The notes: generated from the sequence alone by a model not told the origin. Numbered from the stretch's first letter, positions 50,401 to 58,551 are shown. The stretch: DNA of 64,000 bases from Agathobacter ruminis (GCF_002735305.1 NZ_PDYG01000074.1:1-64000), one strand, 5' to 3'. Translations and numbers: made by a program.

Positions 50401-51378
50401 TGCGACTGGGATGGCGCAAACTTCGAATTGCTGGAGTATGACGAAGCGCAAGGCAGATATTACAACAATGGCAAACCGGAATTAAAGGCAGATTATGTGG
50501 AACCGGGCAACGGAAGAAATGCTGCTTATCGCTGGACAGTCGGCAAGAACGGTGTGATTCGTGTGAAAGGCAAATATACCAAGTATGCGAATGCACAAGA
50601 TCCGGAAGCGAACGGAACCTGTATGCGAATCTTCATCAACGGTGTTGAGAAGAAGTGGATGGGAACACAGGGCAATTTCGCTACCGAGAAATCTGTAGAA
50701 TTTGATGAGTATTATGAGGTTCATAAGGGTGATGTTGTCATGTTTGCAATTGATTGTGATGGCAATGATTCCTTAGACGGCGGCTGCTTATCTGTAAGAA
50801 TCTCGGAAGGAACAGCATTGCCTGAGCCGGAACCGGAACCTGAACCGGAGCCTGAGCCGGATCCGGTGCCAAGTGAGGATCCGGAAAATCCGCGTGAGAA
50901 TCGGACGACTTTGAGAGATGACTTTGGTGCACAGGGATTAAATGGTTGGAGCTATGGAACCTGTGAGTGGAATGGTGCAAACTTCGAACTGCTTACCTAT
51001 GATGAAACAAATCAGCAGTATGCGGGGGATGGATATCCATGTCTCAAGAAGGATTATGTTGAACCGAAAGACGGAAAAGCAGGAGCATACCGTTGGAAGG
51101 TTGCAAAGGACGGAACCGTTCGGGTACAAGGTCAGTTTGTACAAAAAGCAAACTCTGCTGACCCGAATGCAAACGGAACCTGTATGCGTATCTTTATCAA
51201 TGGTGTAGAGAAAAAGTGGATGGGAGCGGAAGGCAATTATTCCGATACCAGAACCTGTGCCTTTGATGAAGTATATGAGGTGCATGAGGGCGATATCATT
51301 ATGTTTGGAATTGATGCCTGTGGAAATGATTCCTATGATGGCGGAAGTATTGAAATTATGATTACGCCGGTTTTATAA
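47470..51378 (+). CDS. Secreted protein with seven repeated beta-sandwich domains
   Basis: A 1302-residue protein with an N-terminal signal sequence (basic start, hydrophobic stretch about 13-33). The rest consists of seven domains of about 170-187 residues starting near residues 78, 257, 437, 617, 793, 963 and 1150. Each opens with DFGxQGxNGWxY and closes with N-x-x-x-D-G-G followed by a beta strand; the interior V-x-W-x-x-x-x-D-G-x-V pattern resembles jelly-roll carbohydrate-binding modules. Domains 6 and 7 are joined by a Pro-Glu linker. No sortase motif, membrane anchor or catalytic motif is visible. It follows the GH32 lipoprotein gene after 9 bases, so binding of fructan at the surface is a reasonable guess. 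AGGAGGGGGAA precedes the ATG. Confidence 0.85.
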   Translation: MRKFKKLSVKAKSIAAGSVAIVTASAVAVVLLGHPSVQELVTADKTFAATWPTSFAGDDYEEPDFKDVPGRTNNAFNVADFGEQGSNGWFYRYGDADHPQRSHRMESFDGEKYFVIGATGLEMKKDFCHTADQTAPILEWRAAEDGVVNVNLTYVKNVNGDKNPSFPDGVKIAVYKGEEMLFVKQVEVSTEKDNLLETSLKDLDVKTHESLYFVVDPMSNNAYDGGSLYVSIHDKDHVGTDIEQVESRSNNNASIIDDFGEQGKNGWCYLYGEDVEHAKFVSDFANDTYMNETSPNLTFSQFFVHPSLNHNAIYSWTPAVAGTIDLDMKYTKFEQHDGNPKYPDGVTVEVYRNDEKLYSKQVNPLDSGNVDVYYSEKGISVQPTDRLYFVVCANENASYDGGNFDIRIADRNGSTDESDVYVDETSETRQNFADTKYDFGEQGNNGWIYQEGKGDDPFGCYNMTGYDAAEDRYMDDSFLEIKRDFVNTGKGKSAVIKWKVAQDGAVRIKAAYTKLLNEDSNPSYPDGTRVSIYYNNQLLNQEEFAPNREEEITKRLDVDSVDVKAGGYITMVVNGKENNAYDGGKYEFAIESISPLVGETENDVKSTAKNNNASVMDHFGKQGTNGFYYQYGYYQDPFYAVNVERCENGEKYFTNDGIEIKKDFIMPGNKGRAAIVKWVAPQKGEVNVGLVYNKLINEDANPSWPDGVQVTLFKNSKVLRTEYFAPDTEKEVSKDLSVKKVKVKPGDCITFMVDGLENTAYDGGTYRFTIEDAKVITTDEKNDSEENIASLKEDFGDQGSNGWYYLEGASLAEAEVLTVKTEDGFGYKSRKQDGLELKSDFVQPRLGSDAIYQWVVAKDGYIDVYGDYTKFGHNDPNVSWPDGTNVSIYLNQKRLSYKKVGCKVGEGNDTVYTINFSKLKVKAGDKISFMIGANENVAWDGGRLAIQIRPYKKDRNNETVLKDDFGAQGENGWNYGMCDWDGANFELLEYDEAQGRYYNNGKPELKADYVEPGNGRNAAYRWTVGKNGVIRVKGKYTKYANAQDPEANGTCMRIFINGVEKKWMGTQGNFATEKSVEFDEYYEVHKGDVVMFAIDCDGNDSLDGGCLSVRISEGTALPEPEPEPEPEPEPDPVPSEDPENPRENRTTLRDDFGAQGLNGWSYGTCEWNGANFELLTYDETNQQYAGDGYPCLKKDYVEPKDGKAGAYRWKVAKDGTVRVQGQFVQKANSADPNANGTCMRIFINGVEKKWMGAEGNYSDTRTCAFDEVYEVHEGDIIMFGIDACGNDSYDGGSIEIMITPVL
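47700..51375 (+). repeat. Seven tandem domain-coding repeats (~0.53 kb each)
   Basis: Starts of the DFGxQG block lie near 47703, 48238, 48778, 49318, 49846, 50356 and 50917. Copies 6 and 7 share the insertion ANGTCMRIFINGVEKKWMG and are the most similar pair, so they arose last. Confidence 0.88.
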
Positions 51379-51387
51379 ATCAAATCA

Positions 51388-51515
51388 TTTATCTCAGTCG
51401 GGATTGCAATCTCCGACTGAGATAAACGCTCCGCGAGGATGCGCAGAGATTTGCATATGAAATATGTCAGCTACGCTGACGCAAATCTCGCGCCAAGTCT
51501 CGCGAGCGAGACTTG
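51388..51515. repeat. Cluster of three long hairpins
   Basis: First, TTTATCTCAGTCGG (51388-51401) pairs with CCGACTGAGATAAA (51413-51426) perfectly. Second, AGATTTGC (51447-51454) pairs with GCAAATCT (51481-51488), enclosing GTCAGC-TAC-GCTGAC. Third, CAAGTCTCGC-GA-GCGAGACTTG (51494-51515). Together they resemble a REP-like or other small repetitive element; copies elsewhere in the genome are not visible in this window. Confidence 0.6.
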
Positions 51516-51523
51516 AATAAAGC

Positions 51524-51567
51524 AAAAAAAGACCTATCGAGCAGATTTTTCTGTCGATAGGTCTTTT
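51524..51567. terminator. Bidirectional terminator between convergent genes
   Basis: AAAAGACCTATCGA and TCGATAGGTCTTTT form a 14-bp stem with a 13-base loop (GCAGATTTTTCTG), flanked by A-run and T-run. Confidence 0.92.
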
Positions 51568-52623
51568 CTATTTTTGTTTCGTGGATTCACGGAAGATGAC
51601 ATCGGTTTTGATATAGGTTGTACGGAACGGAGTTGCCGGATGGTCAATGCGCGAAATCAAAGTATCGGCCGCGATATAACCCATGGAGGAACTCGGAATC
51701 TGTACAGTGGTCAGAGGAGGTTCCACAACGGTTGCCTCTGTGGAATTATCAAATCCGCATACCATGACATCGTCAGGAATCTTATAGTTTAATTGGCGTA
51801 GCGCTTTCATAATTGCAATCGCAAGCGAATCATTTGCACAGAAGAAGGCTTCCGGCATATGCGGTAAGGCCTTTAACTTTTCAGTAAGCCAATCCAAATC
51901 AAAATAAAGCTCTGAATCCGCATCAAGAATGCAGCAATCCATTTCAAGCTGCAGATTGTAGTCCGTATGGATTTGGCAGTATGCGCTCCATCTTTCGTAG
52001 AAAGAATGACAATGCATACGATCGCCGACAAAAGAAATATGTTTACATCCATTTTGCACCAGCGATTTGAGCATGCGATAGCTACTGGTGCGATTTTCCA
52101 TATAAATACAATCCGCGAGAAGATTTAAGTCCATATGATTGACAACCGTATCTACAAAGAGTAACGGAATCTTCTGCGAACTCAAAAACTGACTGTAGGA
52201 TTCTGAAAAAACTTCCAGGCACATAATGCCATCGGAACGCTCCGGATTGAAGTTGATTGGAAGGCACAGATTTTGAATTTCATAATCGCGTATCATATAT
52301 ACAGTCAGAATATAGCCGTATTCTCCGATGCGCTGCTGGAATGAATCCAAAAGTTTTGAACCGAAATGTGATTGTCCCAAAAGTGTATGTGTAAATAATG
52401 ATATTTCTTTGTGGCGAGGCAAAATCGGTGATGATTTTGTCTCCGGAACAATCGCAGCAGGCATTGCAAATTGCTTATAGCCCAGTTGTGCTGCAGTTTG
52501 GAATATTTTTTGCTTAGTATCTTCGGCGATAGAACCGGTTCCGTTAATCGCCTTCGAAACTGTATTTCTGGATAAACCGAGTTCGTCGGCAATATCCTGT
52601 ACAGTGACTCTTTTCTTACTCAT
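51568..52623 (-). CDS. LacI-family transcriptional regulator 2
   Basis: A 351-residue repressor with HTH VTVQDIADELGLSRNTVSKA and hinge INGTGSIAEDTKQ, then a sugar-binding domain. It is divergent from the fructan importer operon and paralogous to the regulator at 44662 throughout its length (for example CKHISFVGDRMHCHSFYERW versus CRHISFVGDRYHCQSFYERW). The two probably sense related ligands and may cross-regulate, given the shared operator motif. The gene stops at the edge of the terminator. Confidence 0.92.
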   Translation of the reverse strand: MSKKRVTVQDIADELGLSRNTVSKAINGTGSIAEDTKQKIFQTAAQLGYKQFAMPAAIVPETKSSPILPRHKEISLFTHTLLGQSHFGSKLLDSFQQRIGEYGYILTVYMIRDYEIQNLCLPINFNPERSDGIMCLEVFSESYSQFLSSQKIPLLFVDTVVNHMDLNLLADCIYMENRTSSYRMLKSLVQNGCKHISFVGDRMHCHSFYERWSAYCQIHTDYNLQLEMDCCILDADSELYFDLDWLTEKLKALPHMPEAFFCANDSLAIAIMKALRQLNYKIPDDVMVCGFDNSTEATVVEPPLTTVQIPSSSMGYIAADTLISRIDHPATPFRTTYIKTDVIFRESTKQK

Positions 52624-52754
52624 ATGTTTGCGTCTCCTTATGACAATATCATAACGGATTTTACAAAAAGTGTCAAATGTAAACTTTTAGTGAGTGAATT
52701 GCACAAAAACGGCTTAATCATATTGTGCATTACGCGTAAAATTGAATAAGAGAA

Positions 52755-52783
52755 TTGACAAATGCACATAATAATGTTACATT
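52755..52783 (+). promoter_or_regulatory. Promoter of the fructan importer operon
   Basis: TTGACA (52755-52760), 17 bp, TACATT (52778-52783). The spacer begins AATGCACATA. AATGGTGCAAATGTA follows in the first codons of the permease gene (52816-52830), identical to 45864-45878. Confidence 0.7.
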
Positions 52784-52812
52784 TTGTTTACAAAGAAAGC
52801 GGAGGAATAGCC

Positions 52813-53739
52813 ATGAATGGTGCAAATGTAAACAAAGGGCGTAGAAGAATGGGCAAATGGAAATATGTAAAAAAGAATTGGCAACTTTATGTCATCTTCT
52901 TGCTGCCTGCCGTATTGCTGACATTTATTTTTAAATATATCCCAATGGGTGGTGTGCTGATTGCTTTTAAAGACTATAACACCTTCCAGGGAATCATGGG
53001 AAGTCAATGGGTTGGTTTGAAATATTTTCAGCGATTCATTTCATCGCCTGATTTTGTCAAATATCTGTTGAATACCTTAAAGCTGAGTGCCTATGGTCTG
53101 GCGTGGGGATTCCCGGTTCCGATTATTCTGGCATTGATTTTAAATCGAATTCGCAGAGAAGGCATCAAGCGTAAGATTCAGCTGCTGATATATCTTCCGA
53201 ATTTTATTTCGGTCATCGTACTTTGCGGTATGGTTAAAATTTTCCTTTCTCCTGTCGGCCCGCTAAACGGTCTGATGGGGACGACTACAGACTTTATGTC
53301 AAATCCGGATGCGTTCCGATCCATTTACATTGCAAGCGGAATCTGGCAAGGTGCAGGATGGGGATCTGTACTGTACACAGCATCCTTGGCAAACTCAAGC
53401 CAGGAGCTTACGGAAGCTGCAATCATGGACGGCGCAAATGTATTTCAACAAATCTGGCATGTGGATTTGCCGGCAATTCGAAACATCATCGTGATTCAGT
53501 TTATTCTGCAGGCCGGAAACATCATGAGCATCGGATTCGAAAAGGCTTATGCATTACAAACAGATATGAATATTCCATCATCTGAAATTATCGCAACCTA
53601 TGTATATAAGATTGGTTTGCTCAATGGCGATTACGGATTCTCGACTGCAGTCGGATTATTCAATTCCGTAATCAATGTCATCCTGCTTTTGGCAGTCAAT
53701 AAAGTCGTAAGTAAGTTGAATGATGGACAGGGGATTTAA
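52813..53739 (+). CDS. ABC sugar importer permease (LplB/YtcP type)
   Basis: A 308-residue permease with six membrane segments. The start region WQLYVIFLLPAVLLTFIFKY and IPMGGVLIAFKDYN is typical of LplB-type permeases for oligosaccharides. The EAA loop that contacts the ATPase is ELTEAAIMDGANVFQQIWHV. No ATPase gene is in the operon; such importers normally share an MsmK-like ATPase coded elsewhere. The ATG at 52813 has GCGGAGGAATAGCC before it. First gene of the four-gene unit. Confidence 0.92.
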   Translation: MNGANVNKGRRRMGKWKYVKKNWQLYVIFLLPAVLLTFIFKYIPMGGVLIAFKDYNTFQGIMGSQWVGLKYFQRFISSPDFVKYLLNTLKLSAYGLAWGFPVPIILALILNRIRREGIKRKIQLLIYLPNFISVIVLCGMVKIFLSPVGPLNGLMGTTTDFMSNPDAFRSIYIASGIWQGAGWGSVLYTASLANSSQELTEAAIMDGANVFQQIWHVDLPAIRNIIVIQFILQAGNIMSIGFEKAYALQTDMNIPSSEIIATYVYKIGLLNGDYGFSTAVGLFNSVINVILLLAVNKVVSKLNDGQGI

Positions 53740-53742
53740 AAA

Positions 53743-54639
53743 ATGAAGTTCAATAAAATAAGAAAAAAATCAATTGCAGATCGAATTTTTTACATAGGTG
53801 GATTTGCGATGCTCGGACTGTTCGTGCTTGCGATTATCGTCCCGATTATCTATGTGCTGATTGCATCCTTTATGGATCCGACCATTCTTCGGAACCAGGG
53901 AATCAGTTTCAAAGTGTCGGACTGGACGCTCTCTGCATACAAGCGCGTGTTCGAAAATAAAATGATCTGGGTGGGATTTAAGAATTCAGTCATCTATTCG
54001 GTTTCATTTACATTTATCTCGGTACTGGTTACGATTCTTGCGGCATATCCGATGTCAAAAAGAGATTTGGTGGGAAAGAAAATCTTTAACACTTTTTTCG
54101 TAATCACAATGTTTTTTGGCGGTGGTTTGGTACCGACCTATTTGTTGATCAGCAACTTGAATATGATTGATACAATCTGGGCAATCATCATCCCGAATGC
54201 CTTTAATGTATGGAATATGATTCTGGCCCGTACTTATTATCAGTCGATTCCGGAGGAATTAAGAGAAGCATCTGCGGTAGACGGAGCTTCGGAGCTGGTT
54301 CACTTTGTGAAAATTCTTCTTCCGGTTTGTAAGCCGATTATCTGTGTTCTGGCGTTGTATCAGTTTGTTGGAATGTGGAATTCCTACTTTGATCAGATGA
54401 TCTATTTAAATAATGCCGACATGCAGCCATTGCAGTTGGTATTGCGATCCATCCTGATTCAAAACACACCGGAGCCGGGCATGATTGCAGATATTGCAAG
54501 TATGGCAGAGATGTCAAAGCTTGCCGAGTTACTGAAATATTCGACCATTGTTGTGTCGAGTATACCGCTGTTGATTATGTATCCTTTCTTCCACAAGTAC
54601 TTCGAAAAAGGAGTTATGATGGGGTCTGTGAAGGGATAG
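53743..54639 (+). CDS. ABC sugar importer permease (LplC/YtcP type)
   Basis: A 298-residue partner permease with six membrane segments and the EAA loop ELREASAVDGASELVHFVKI. It begins three bases after the first permease stop, with a weak ribosome site (GGACAGGGG in the preceding codons), so translation is probably coupled. It forms the heterodimeric channel with the preceding gene product. Confidence 0.92.
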   Translation: MKFNKIRKKSIADRIFYIGGFAMLGLFVLAIIVPIIYVLIASFMDPTILRNQGISFKVSDWTLSAYKRVFENKMIWVGFKNSVIYSVSFTFISVLVTILAAYPMSKRDLVGKKIFNTFFVITMFFGGGLVPTYLLISNLNMIDTIWAIIIPNAFNVWNMILARTYYQSIPEELREASAVDGASELVHFVKILLPVCKPIICVLALYQFVGMWNSYFDQMIYLNNADMQPLQLVLRSILIQNTPEPGMIADIASMAEMSKLAELLKYSTIVVSSIPLLIMYPFFHKYFEKGVMMGSVKG

Positions 54640-54673
54640 ATATATAAAAAATTTTTTAAGAAAGGTGAAAGGT

Positions 54674-56308
54674 ATGAAGAAGAAAAACATCAAAAGACTA
54701 GTTTCTATGGTACTCGCTGCATCCATGGTTGCAGGATTGAGTGGCTGTGGGGGATCAAATGCGGGAACAGCAAAATCAGAAATCTCTGATTATTCATTTC
54801 CGTTAAAGGAGACAGCAACGCTGTCATTTATCACAAGTGCCGAATCGGGAAGCACACAAGAACCGAATGAGCGACTGATTTTCCAGAGATTACAGGATGA
54901 GACAAACGTGAAAATCGAATGGACATGTTATGTCAAAGATCAGTTCGCAGACAAGAAAAACTTAGCACTTTCCAATGCAAAGAGTCTTCCGGACGGATTG
55001 TTTGACGCAGATATGTCAGACTATGATTTGCTCCGCTATGCAAAGCAGGGAGTTATCATTCCGGTTGAGGATTTGATTGAGGATTATATGCCAAATCTCA
55101 AGTCCGTTTTGGATAACAATCCACAGTACCGCGAGATGATTACAGCACCGGACGGTCACATCTATTCATTCCCATGGATTGAACAGCTGGGCTCCGGAAA
55201 GGAAGCAATCCAGACCATCGGTGGTATGCCATTTATCAACAAGACATGGCTGGATAAGTTAAATCTCAAAGTTCCTACTACAACAGAGGAATTGGAGAAG
55301 GCATTGCTTGCATTCAAAGAAAATGATATGGCAGGAAACGGACAGACCATTCCAATGTCATTCATCATGAACGGCGGAAACGAAGATATGGGCTTCATCC
55401 TTGGCGCATTTGGCGAAGGATACGGCGATGTTCCTGATCATATTGCAGTATCAAACGACAAGAAAGTTGTATATACAGCAACTCAGGACGGATATAAAGA
55501 AGGCTTAAAATGGATGCACCAGCTGGCAGAAGAAGGCCTGATTGATCCGGAAGCATATACTCAGGATTGGGCTACTTATGTAGAAAAAGGAAAAGCAGGA
55601 CGCTATGGTCTGTGCTTTACCTGGGACGCAGCAAATATTGTTCCATCTCTGGATGACTATGTTCCGCTTCCTGCATTGGCAGGTCCGGACGGACAGAAGA
55701 ATGCACCACGCGCAAGCCGCAGTGATACAAGTGGATTACAGAGAGGTCGTTGCGTATTGACCAGCAAATGCAGAGATACTCATTTGGCTGCAATGTGGCT
55801 TGACTTAATGTATGAGCCTCAGCAGTCTGCTCAGAACAACTGGGGAACCTACGGTGCAACAGACACAGCAAACATCTTTGAAAAGACTGAAGACGGAATG
55901 CTCAAGCATGCTGACTTAAACGGTGCTTCACCAAACGAAGTGCGTAATGCACAGATGGTTGGCGGACCGCTTGCAATTTTAGATGTGTACTACGGAAAGT
56001 ATTTCACCTGCCCACCGGATGCACAGTATCGTCTGGATTGGATTAAGGATGTATACGAAAAAGATATGCACAATGATTATGTTTATCCAAACATTTTCAT
56101 GAGCCAGGAGGATCTTGACGAAGTCAGCCGTTACACAACTGATTTGGATAGCTATGTAAACAGAATGAAGTCTGAATTCGTTATGAACGGAAATGTAGAC
56201 GATGGCTGGGATGAATATCTTGAGGCTCTGAAGGGCTACGGATTGGATAGTTATCTTGAGATTATGCAGAAGAACCTCGACAGCTATTACACAAAATTAG
56301 AAAAATAA
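54674..56308 (+). CDS. Sugar-binding lipoprotein of ABC importer (LplA-like)
   Basis: A 544-residue extracellular solute-binding protein. MKKKNIKRLVSMVLAASMVA is a lipoprotein signal, lipobox LSGC with Cys25. The large size (over 500 residues) is typical of binding proteins for long oligosaccharides. The ATG at 54674 is preferred to GTG 54665 since GGTGAAAGGT precedes it. Context with two GH32-fold enzymes suggests fructo-oligosaccharide as ligand. Confidence 0.9.
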   Translation: MKKKNIKRLVSMVLAASMVAGLSGCGGSNAGTAKSEISDYSFPLKETATLSFITSAESGSTQEPNERLIFQRLQDETNVKIEWTCYVKDQFADKKNLALSNAKSLPDGLFDADMSDYDLLRYAKQGVIIPVEDLIEDYMPNLKSVLDNNPQYREMITAPDGHIYSFPWIEQLGSGKEAIQTIGGMPFINKTWLDKLNLKVPTTTEELEKALLAFKENDMAGNGQTIPMSFIMNGGNEDMGFILGAFGEGYGDVPDHIAVSNDKKVVYTATQDGYKEGLKWMHQLAEEGLIDPEAYTQDWATYVEKGKAGRYGLCFTWDAANIVPSLDDYVPLPALAGPDGQKNAPRASRSDTSGLQRGRCVLTSKCRDTHLAAMWLDLMYEPQQSAQNNWGTYGATDTANIFEKTEDGMLKHADLNGASPNEVRNAQMVGGPLAILDVYYGKYFTCPPDAQYRLDWIKDVYEKDMHNDYVYPNIFMSQEDLDEVSRYTTDLDSYVNRMKSEFVMNGNVDDGWDEYLEALKGYGLDSYLEIMQKNLDSYYTKLEK

Positions 56309-56333
56309 AAAACGATAAAGGAAAGTAGTATTG

Positions 56334-57830
56334 ATGAATACCGAAATGACAAAGCGATTATTAGATGCAAGGGAATACGAGGCTAAGCACAGCGGGGAGA
56401 TCCCGCTTGCGAAAAAGCCTGTATATCATATGGTGCCGCCAATCGGCTGGATGAATGACCCCAACGGATTCTCTATGTATCAGGGAATGTGCCATTTGTT
56501 CTTTCAGTATCATCCATATAATACTTTCTGGGGACCGATGCATTGGGGACATTATACCACGAAGGATTTTGTTTCATGGGAAATGCTCCCATGCGCCCTG
56601 GCCCCTGACATGGATTATGACAAAGACGGATGCTTTTCAGGATCTGCCGTCGAATCCGAACAGGAACATATCCTGATGTATACGGGAGTAAAGGAATTTG
56701 AAGATGAAAATGGCAATCACTGCGTGCGCCAGCGTCAGTGCATTGCCGTAGGCGATGGAACAGAATATCACAAATCAGAAAAAAATCCTGTGATTTCAGC
56801 GGACAAACTGCCAAAAGGAAGTGATGTGTCCGACTTCCGGGATCCGAGAATCTGGAAAGATGAAGATGGATACTGGGCAGTTGTGGGAAGCAGAAACGAA
56901 AAAGGATTTGGCCAGATTGCGTTGTTCCATGCGACGGATATCACTAGTTGGGAATATGTGTCTATTCTGGATGAAAATGACGGAAGATACGGTGAGATGT
57001 GGGAATGCCCCGATTTCTTTCCTCTGGATGGGCATTATGCATTGATTGTGTCCCCACAATTTATGCAGGGTGATGAAAATGGATTCCCGAGCGGAAATCA
57101 TACTCTATATTTTGTGGGAGAGTATGATAAGAAAACGCACCGTTTTCATCGCGATAAAGCGCAAATGTTGGATTGGGGCATGGACTTTTATGCGGCCCAA
57201 ACCGTTTGCGCACCGGATGGACGAAGAATCATGATTGCCTGGTTACAAAACTGGGATACTCGATTGACCCCTGACGAGTATCGCTGGTGTGGAATGATGA
57301 CATTCCCGAGAACCCTTTCAATCAGTCCTTCCAATCCACAAAAGATTCTGCAATGGCCGGTTCGCGAAATCCAAAACTATTACAACGATAAATTTTCATT
57401 AAAATCCTTCCTTTTATCGTGTACCGACGGGGAGAAGGAAGTGCCTTCCGTATCAGGACGTGTTATTGATCTGTCTGTCGATGTCGACCTGAAAGAAAGC
57501 ACAGAATTCTCCATAGCTGTTGCAGCAAATGAAAGATATCGCACCACAATCTGTTATGACCGGGCGACAAAAAAACTTACCGTCAATCGCTCCCGCAGCG
57601 GAATGAAAAAGGACTTTATCGCAGAACGCGGTATGACTGTGGAAGAAGATAACGGGCATTTGAAACTGCGGATTCTCCTGGATCGAAACAGTATCGAGCT
57701 ATTTGCAAATGACGGAGAATGCGTGATGACAAATGCAATTTATACAGATCCCGATGCACAGCAGATCCTGTGGTATGCAGATCAGGATGTATCTATGGAT
57801 TTAGAATTGCATCATATAAAGAAGCACTAA
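56334..57830 (+). CDS. Cytoplasmic GH32 beta-fructosidase
   Basis: A 498-residue glycoside hydrolase without signal peptide. The canonical GH32 motifs are all there: GWMNDPNGF (nucleophile Asp42), SGSAVE, DFRDPRIW (about 168) and MWECPDFF (acid/base Glu, about 222). A C-terminal beta-sandwich follows from about 360 (IDLSVDVDLKES; LDRNSIELFANDGE). It releases fructose from imported oligosaccharide or sucrose (phosphate). AAAGGAAAGTAGTATTG precedes the ATG. Last gene of the importer operon; the stop codon lies in the loop of the terminator. Confidence 0.93.
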   Translation: MNTEMTKRLLDAREYEAKHSGEIPLAKKPVYHMVPPIGWMNDPNGFSMYQGMCHLFFQYHPYNTFWGPMHWGHYTTKDFVSWEMLPCALAPDMDYDKDGCFSGSAVESEQEHILMYTGVKEFEDENGNHCVRQRQCIAVGDGTEYHKSEKNPVISADKLPKGSDVSDFRDPRIWKDEDGYWAVVGSRNEKGFGQIALFHATDITSWEYVSILDENDGRYGEMWECPDFFPLDGHYALIVSPQFMQGDENGFPSGNHTLYFVGEYDKKTHRFHRDKAQMLDWGMDFYAAQTVCAPDGRRIMIAWLQNWDTRLTPDEYRWCGMMTFPRTLSISPSNPQKILQWPVREIQNYYNDKFSLKSFLLSCTDGEKEVPSVSGRVIDLSVDVDLKESTEFSIAVAANERYRTTICYDRATKKLTVNRSRSGMKKDFIAERGMTVEEDNGHLKLRILLDRNSIELFANDGECVMTNAIYTDPDAQQILWYADQDVSMDLELHHIKKH

Positions 57831-57847
57831 AAAGTGCTTCTTTTTTT
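57819..57847 (+). terminator. Terminator holding the GH32 stop codon
   Basis: AAGAAGCACT and AGTGCTTCTT form a perfect stem; the loop TAAAA starts at, and contains part of, the GH32 TAA. Seven T follow. Confidence 0.92.
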
Positions 57848-57954
57848 ATATACAGAATACCTATTTCCGAATATAATTTTAAAGGGGGTATTTAGGGATA
57901 GCCATTGTTTGATTTCTGCTAGAAAAGCAACCGAGGCAGAGAAAGAGAGGTATT

Positions 57955-58146
57955 ATGAGGACTTATATGAAAATGAGTGAATTAGAAACATCTTGTTCAA
58001 AAGATGAATTATCGCAAATTAAGAACGCTATGGAAAAAACAATCACTTATGATGAAGAATGCCCTCCGATGACAGCAGAACAGTTAAATAAAGCTATTCG
58101 GATGGATAGTGTTGTTATTAAATTGTTGCCGGAAGATATGAAATAA
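57955..58146 (+). CDS. Small hypothetical protein, antitoxin-like tail
   Basis: A 63-residue soluble protein starting MRTYMKMSELETSCSKDELS. The stretch ITYDEECPPMTAEQLNKAIR resembles the linker motif of several small antitoxins, but no DNA-binding domain or adjacent toxin gene is visible. AGAGAGGTATT precedes the ATG. Function unknown; may be an orphan antitoxin. Confidence 0.45.
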   Translation: MRTYMKMSELETSCSKDELSQIKNAMEKTITYDEECPPMTAEQLNKAIRMDSVVIKLLPEDMK

Positions 58147-58149
58147 GTA

Positions 58150-58242
58150 ATGGAAGTTGGTGATGATCGACAGAATATTATGGCGCGTCTTTTAAGTTTG
58201 GCGCTTAATGATACTGAATTGATCAAAAAATGTATGCAGTAA
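58150..58242 (+). CDS. Very small ORF before a terminator
   Basis: A 30-residue ORF (MEVGDDRQNIMARLLSLALN) begins three bases after the preceding stop and ends at the base of a terminator. Translation would rely on coupling to the upstream gene, as no clear ribosome site is present. Could be the last part of a decayed gene. Confidence 0.3.
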   Translation: MEVGDDRQNIMARLLSLALNDTELIKKCMQ

Positions 58243-58280
58243 AGGAATCAACTCTATGCGTAGAGTTGATTCCTTTTTTT
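58241..58280 (+). terminator. Strong terminator
   Basis: AAAGGAATCAACTCTA and TAGAGTTGATTCCTTT form a 16-bp perfect stem with loop TGCG, followed by TTTT. Confidence 0.93.
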
Positions 58281-58298
58281 CATTAGGAGGTAGAAGGT

Positions 58299-58400
58299 AT
58301 GGCATTTCGTGTTTTGTTAATTGAAAATGAAAGTATAGGGATAACTTCAAAAGTTGAATTGAATAATAAATCAATAGAAACCTGTTTTTTACAGTCATAA
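58299..58400 (+). pseudogene. Short ORF resembling the N-terminus of type II Cas1
   Basis: A strong ribosome site (AGGAGGTAGAAGGT) precedes an ATG whose product MAFRVLLIENESIGITSKVE is only 33 residues long. The start resembles that of type II-associated Cas1 proteins (M-x-F/W-R, hydrophobic strand, then a lysine-flanked strand), from memory only. If right, the rest of the gene was lost. No repeats or other cas genes are in the window, and 58401-58551 holds nothing I can identify. Confidence 0.25.
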
Positions 58401-58551
58401 TATCTGCTATTATTATTGAGGTAGATAGGTGCAGAATATCTGCTTATTCTTCAGAGATGTCTGGAACGATGAGCAATTTGATATTTTAGTACCTGAACAA
58501 ATTACGTGACTATAAAAAAATTTCGAAATATAAGAGGGCAGGATTAACAAA

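Noticed and set aside
47700-51375. Mobile-element repeats or assembly duplication
   Set aside because: The seven units are diverged at protein level and keep frame and domain borders, so they are domain repeats.
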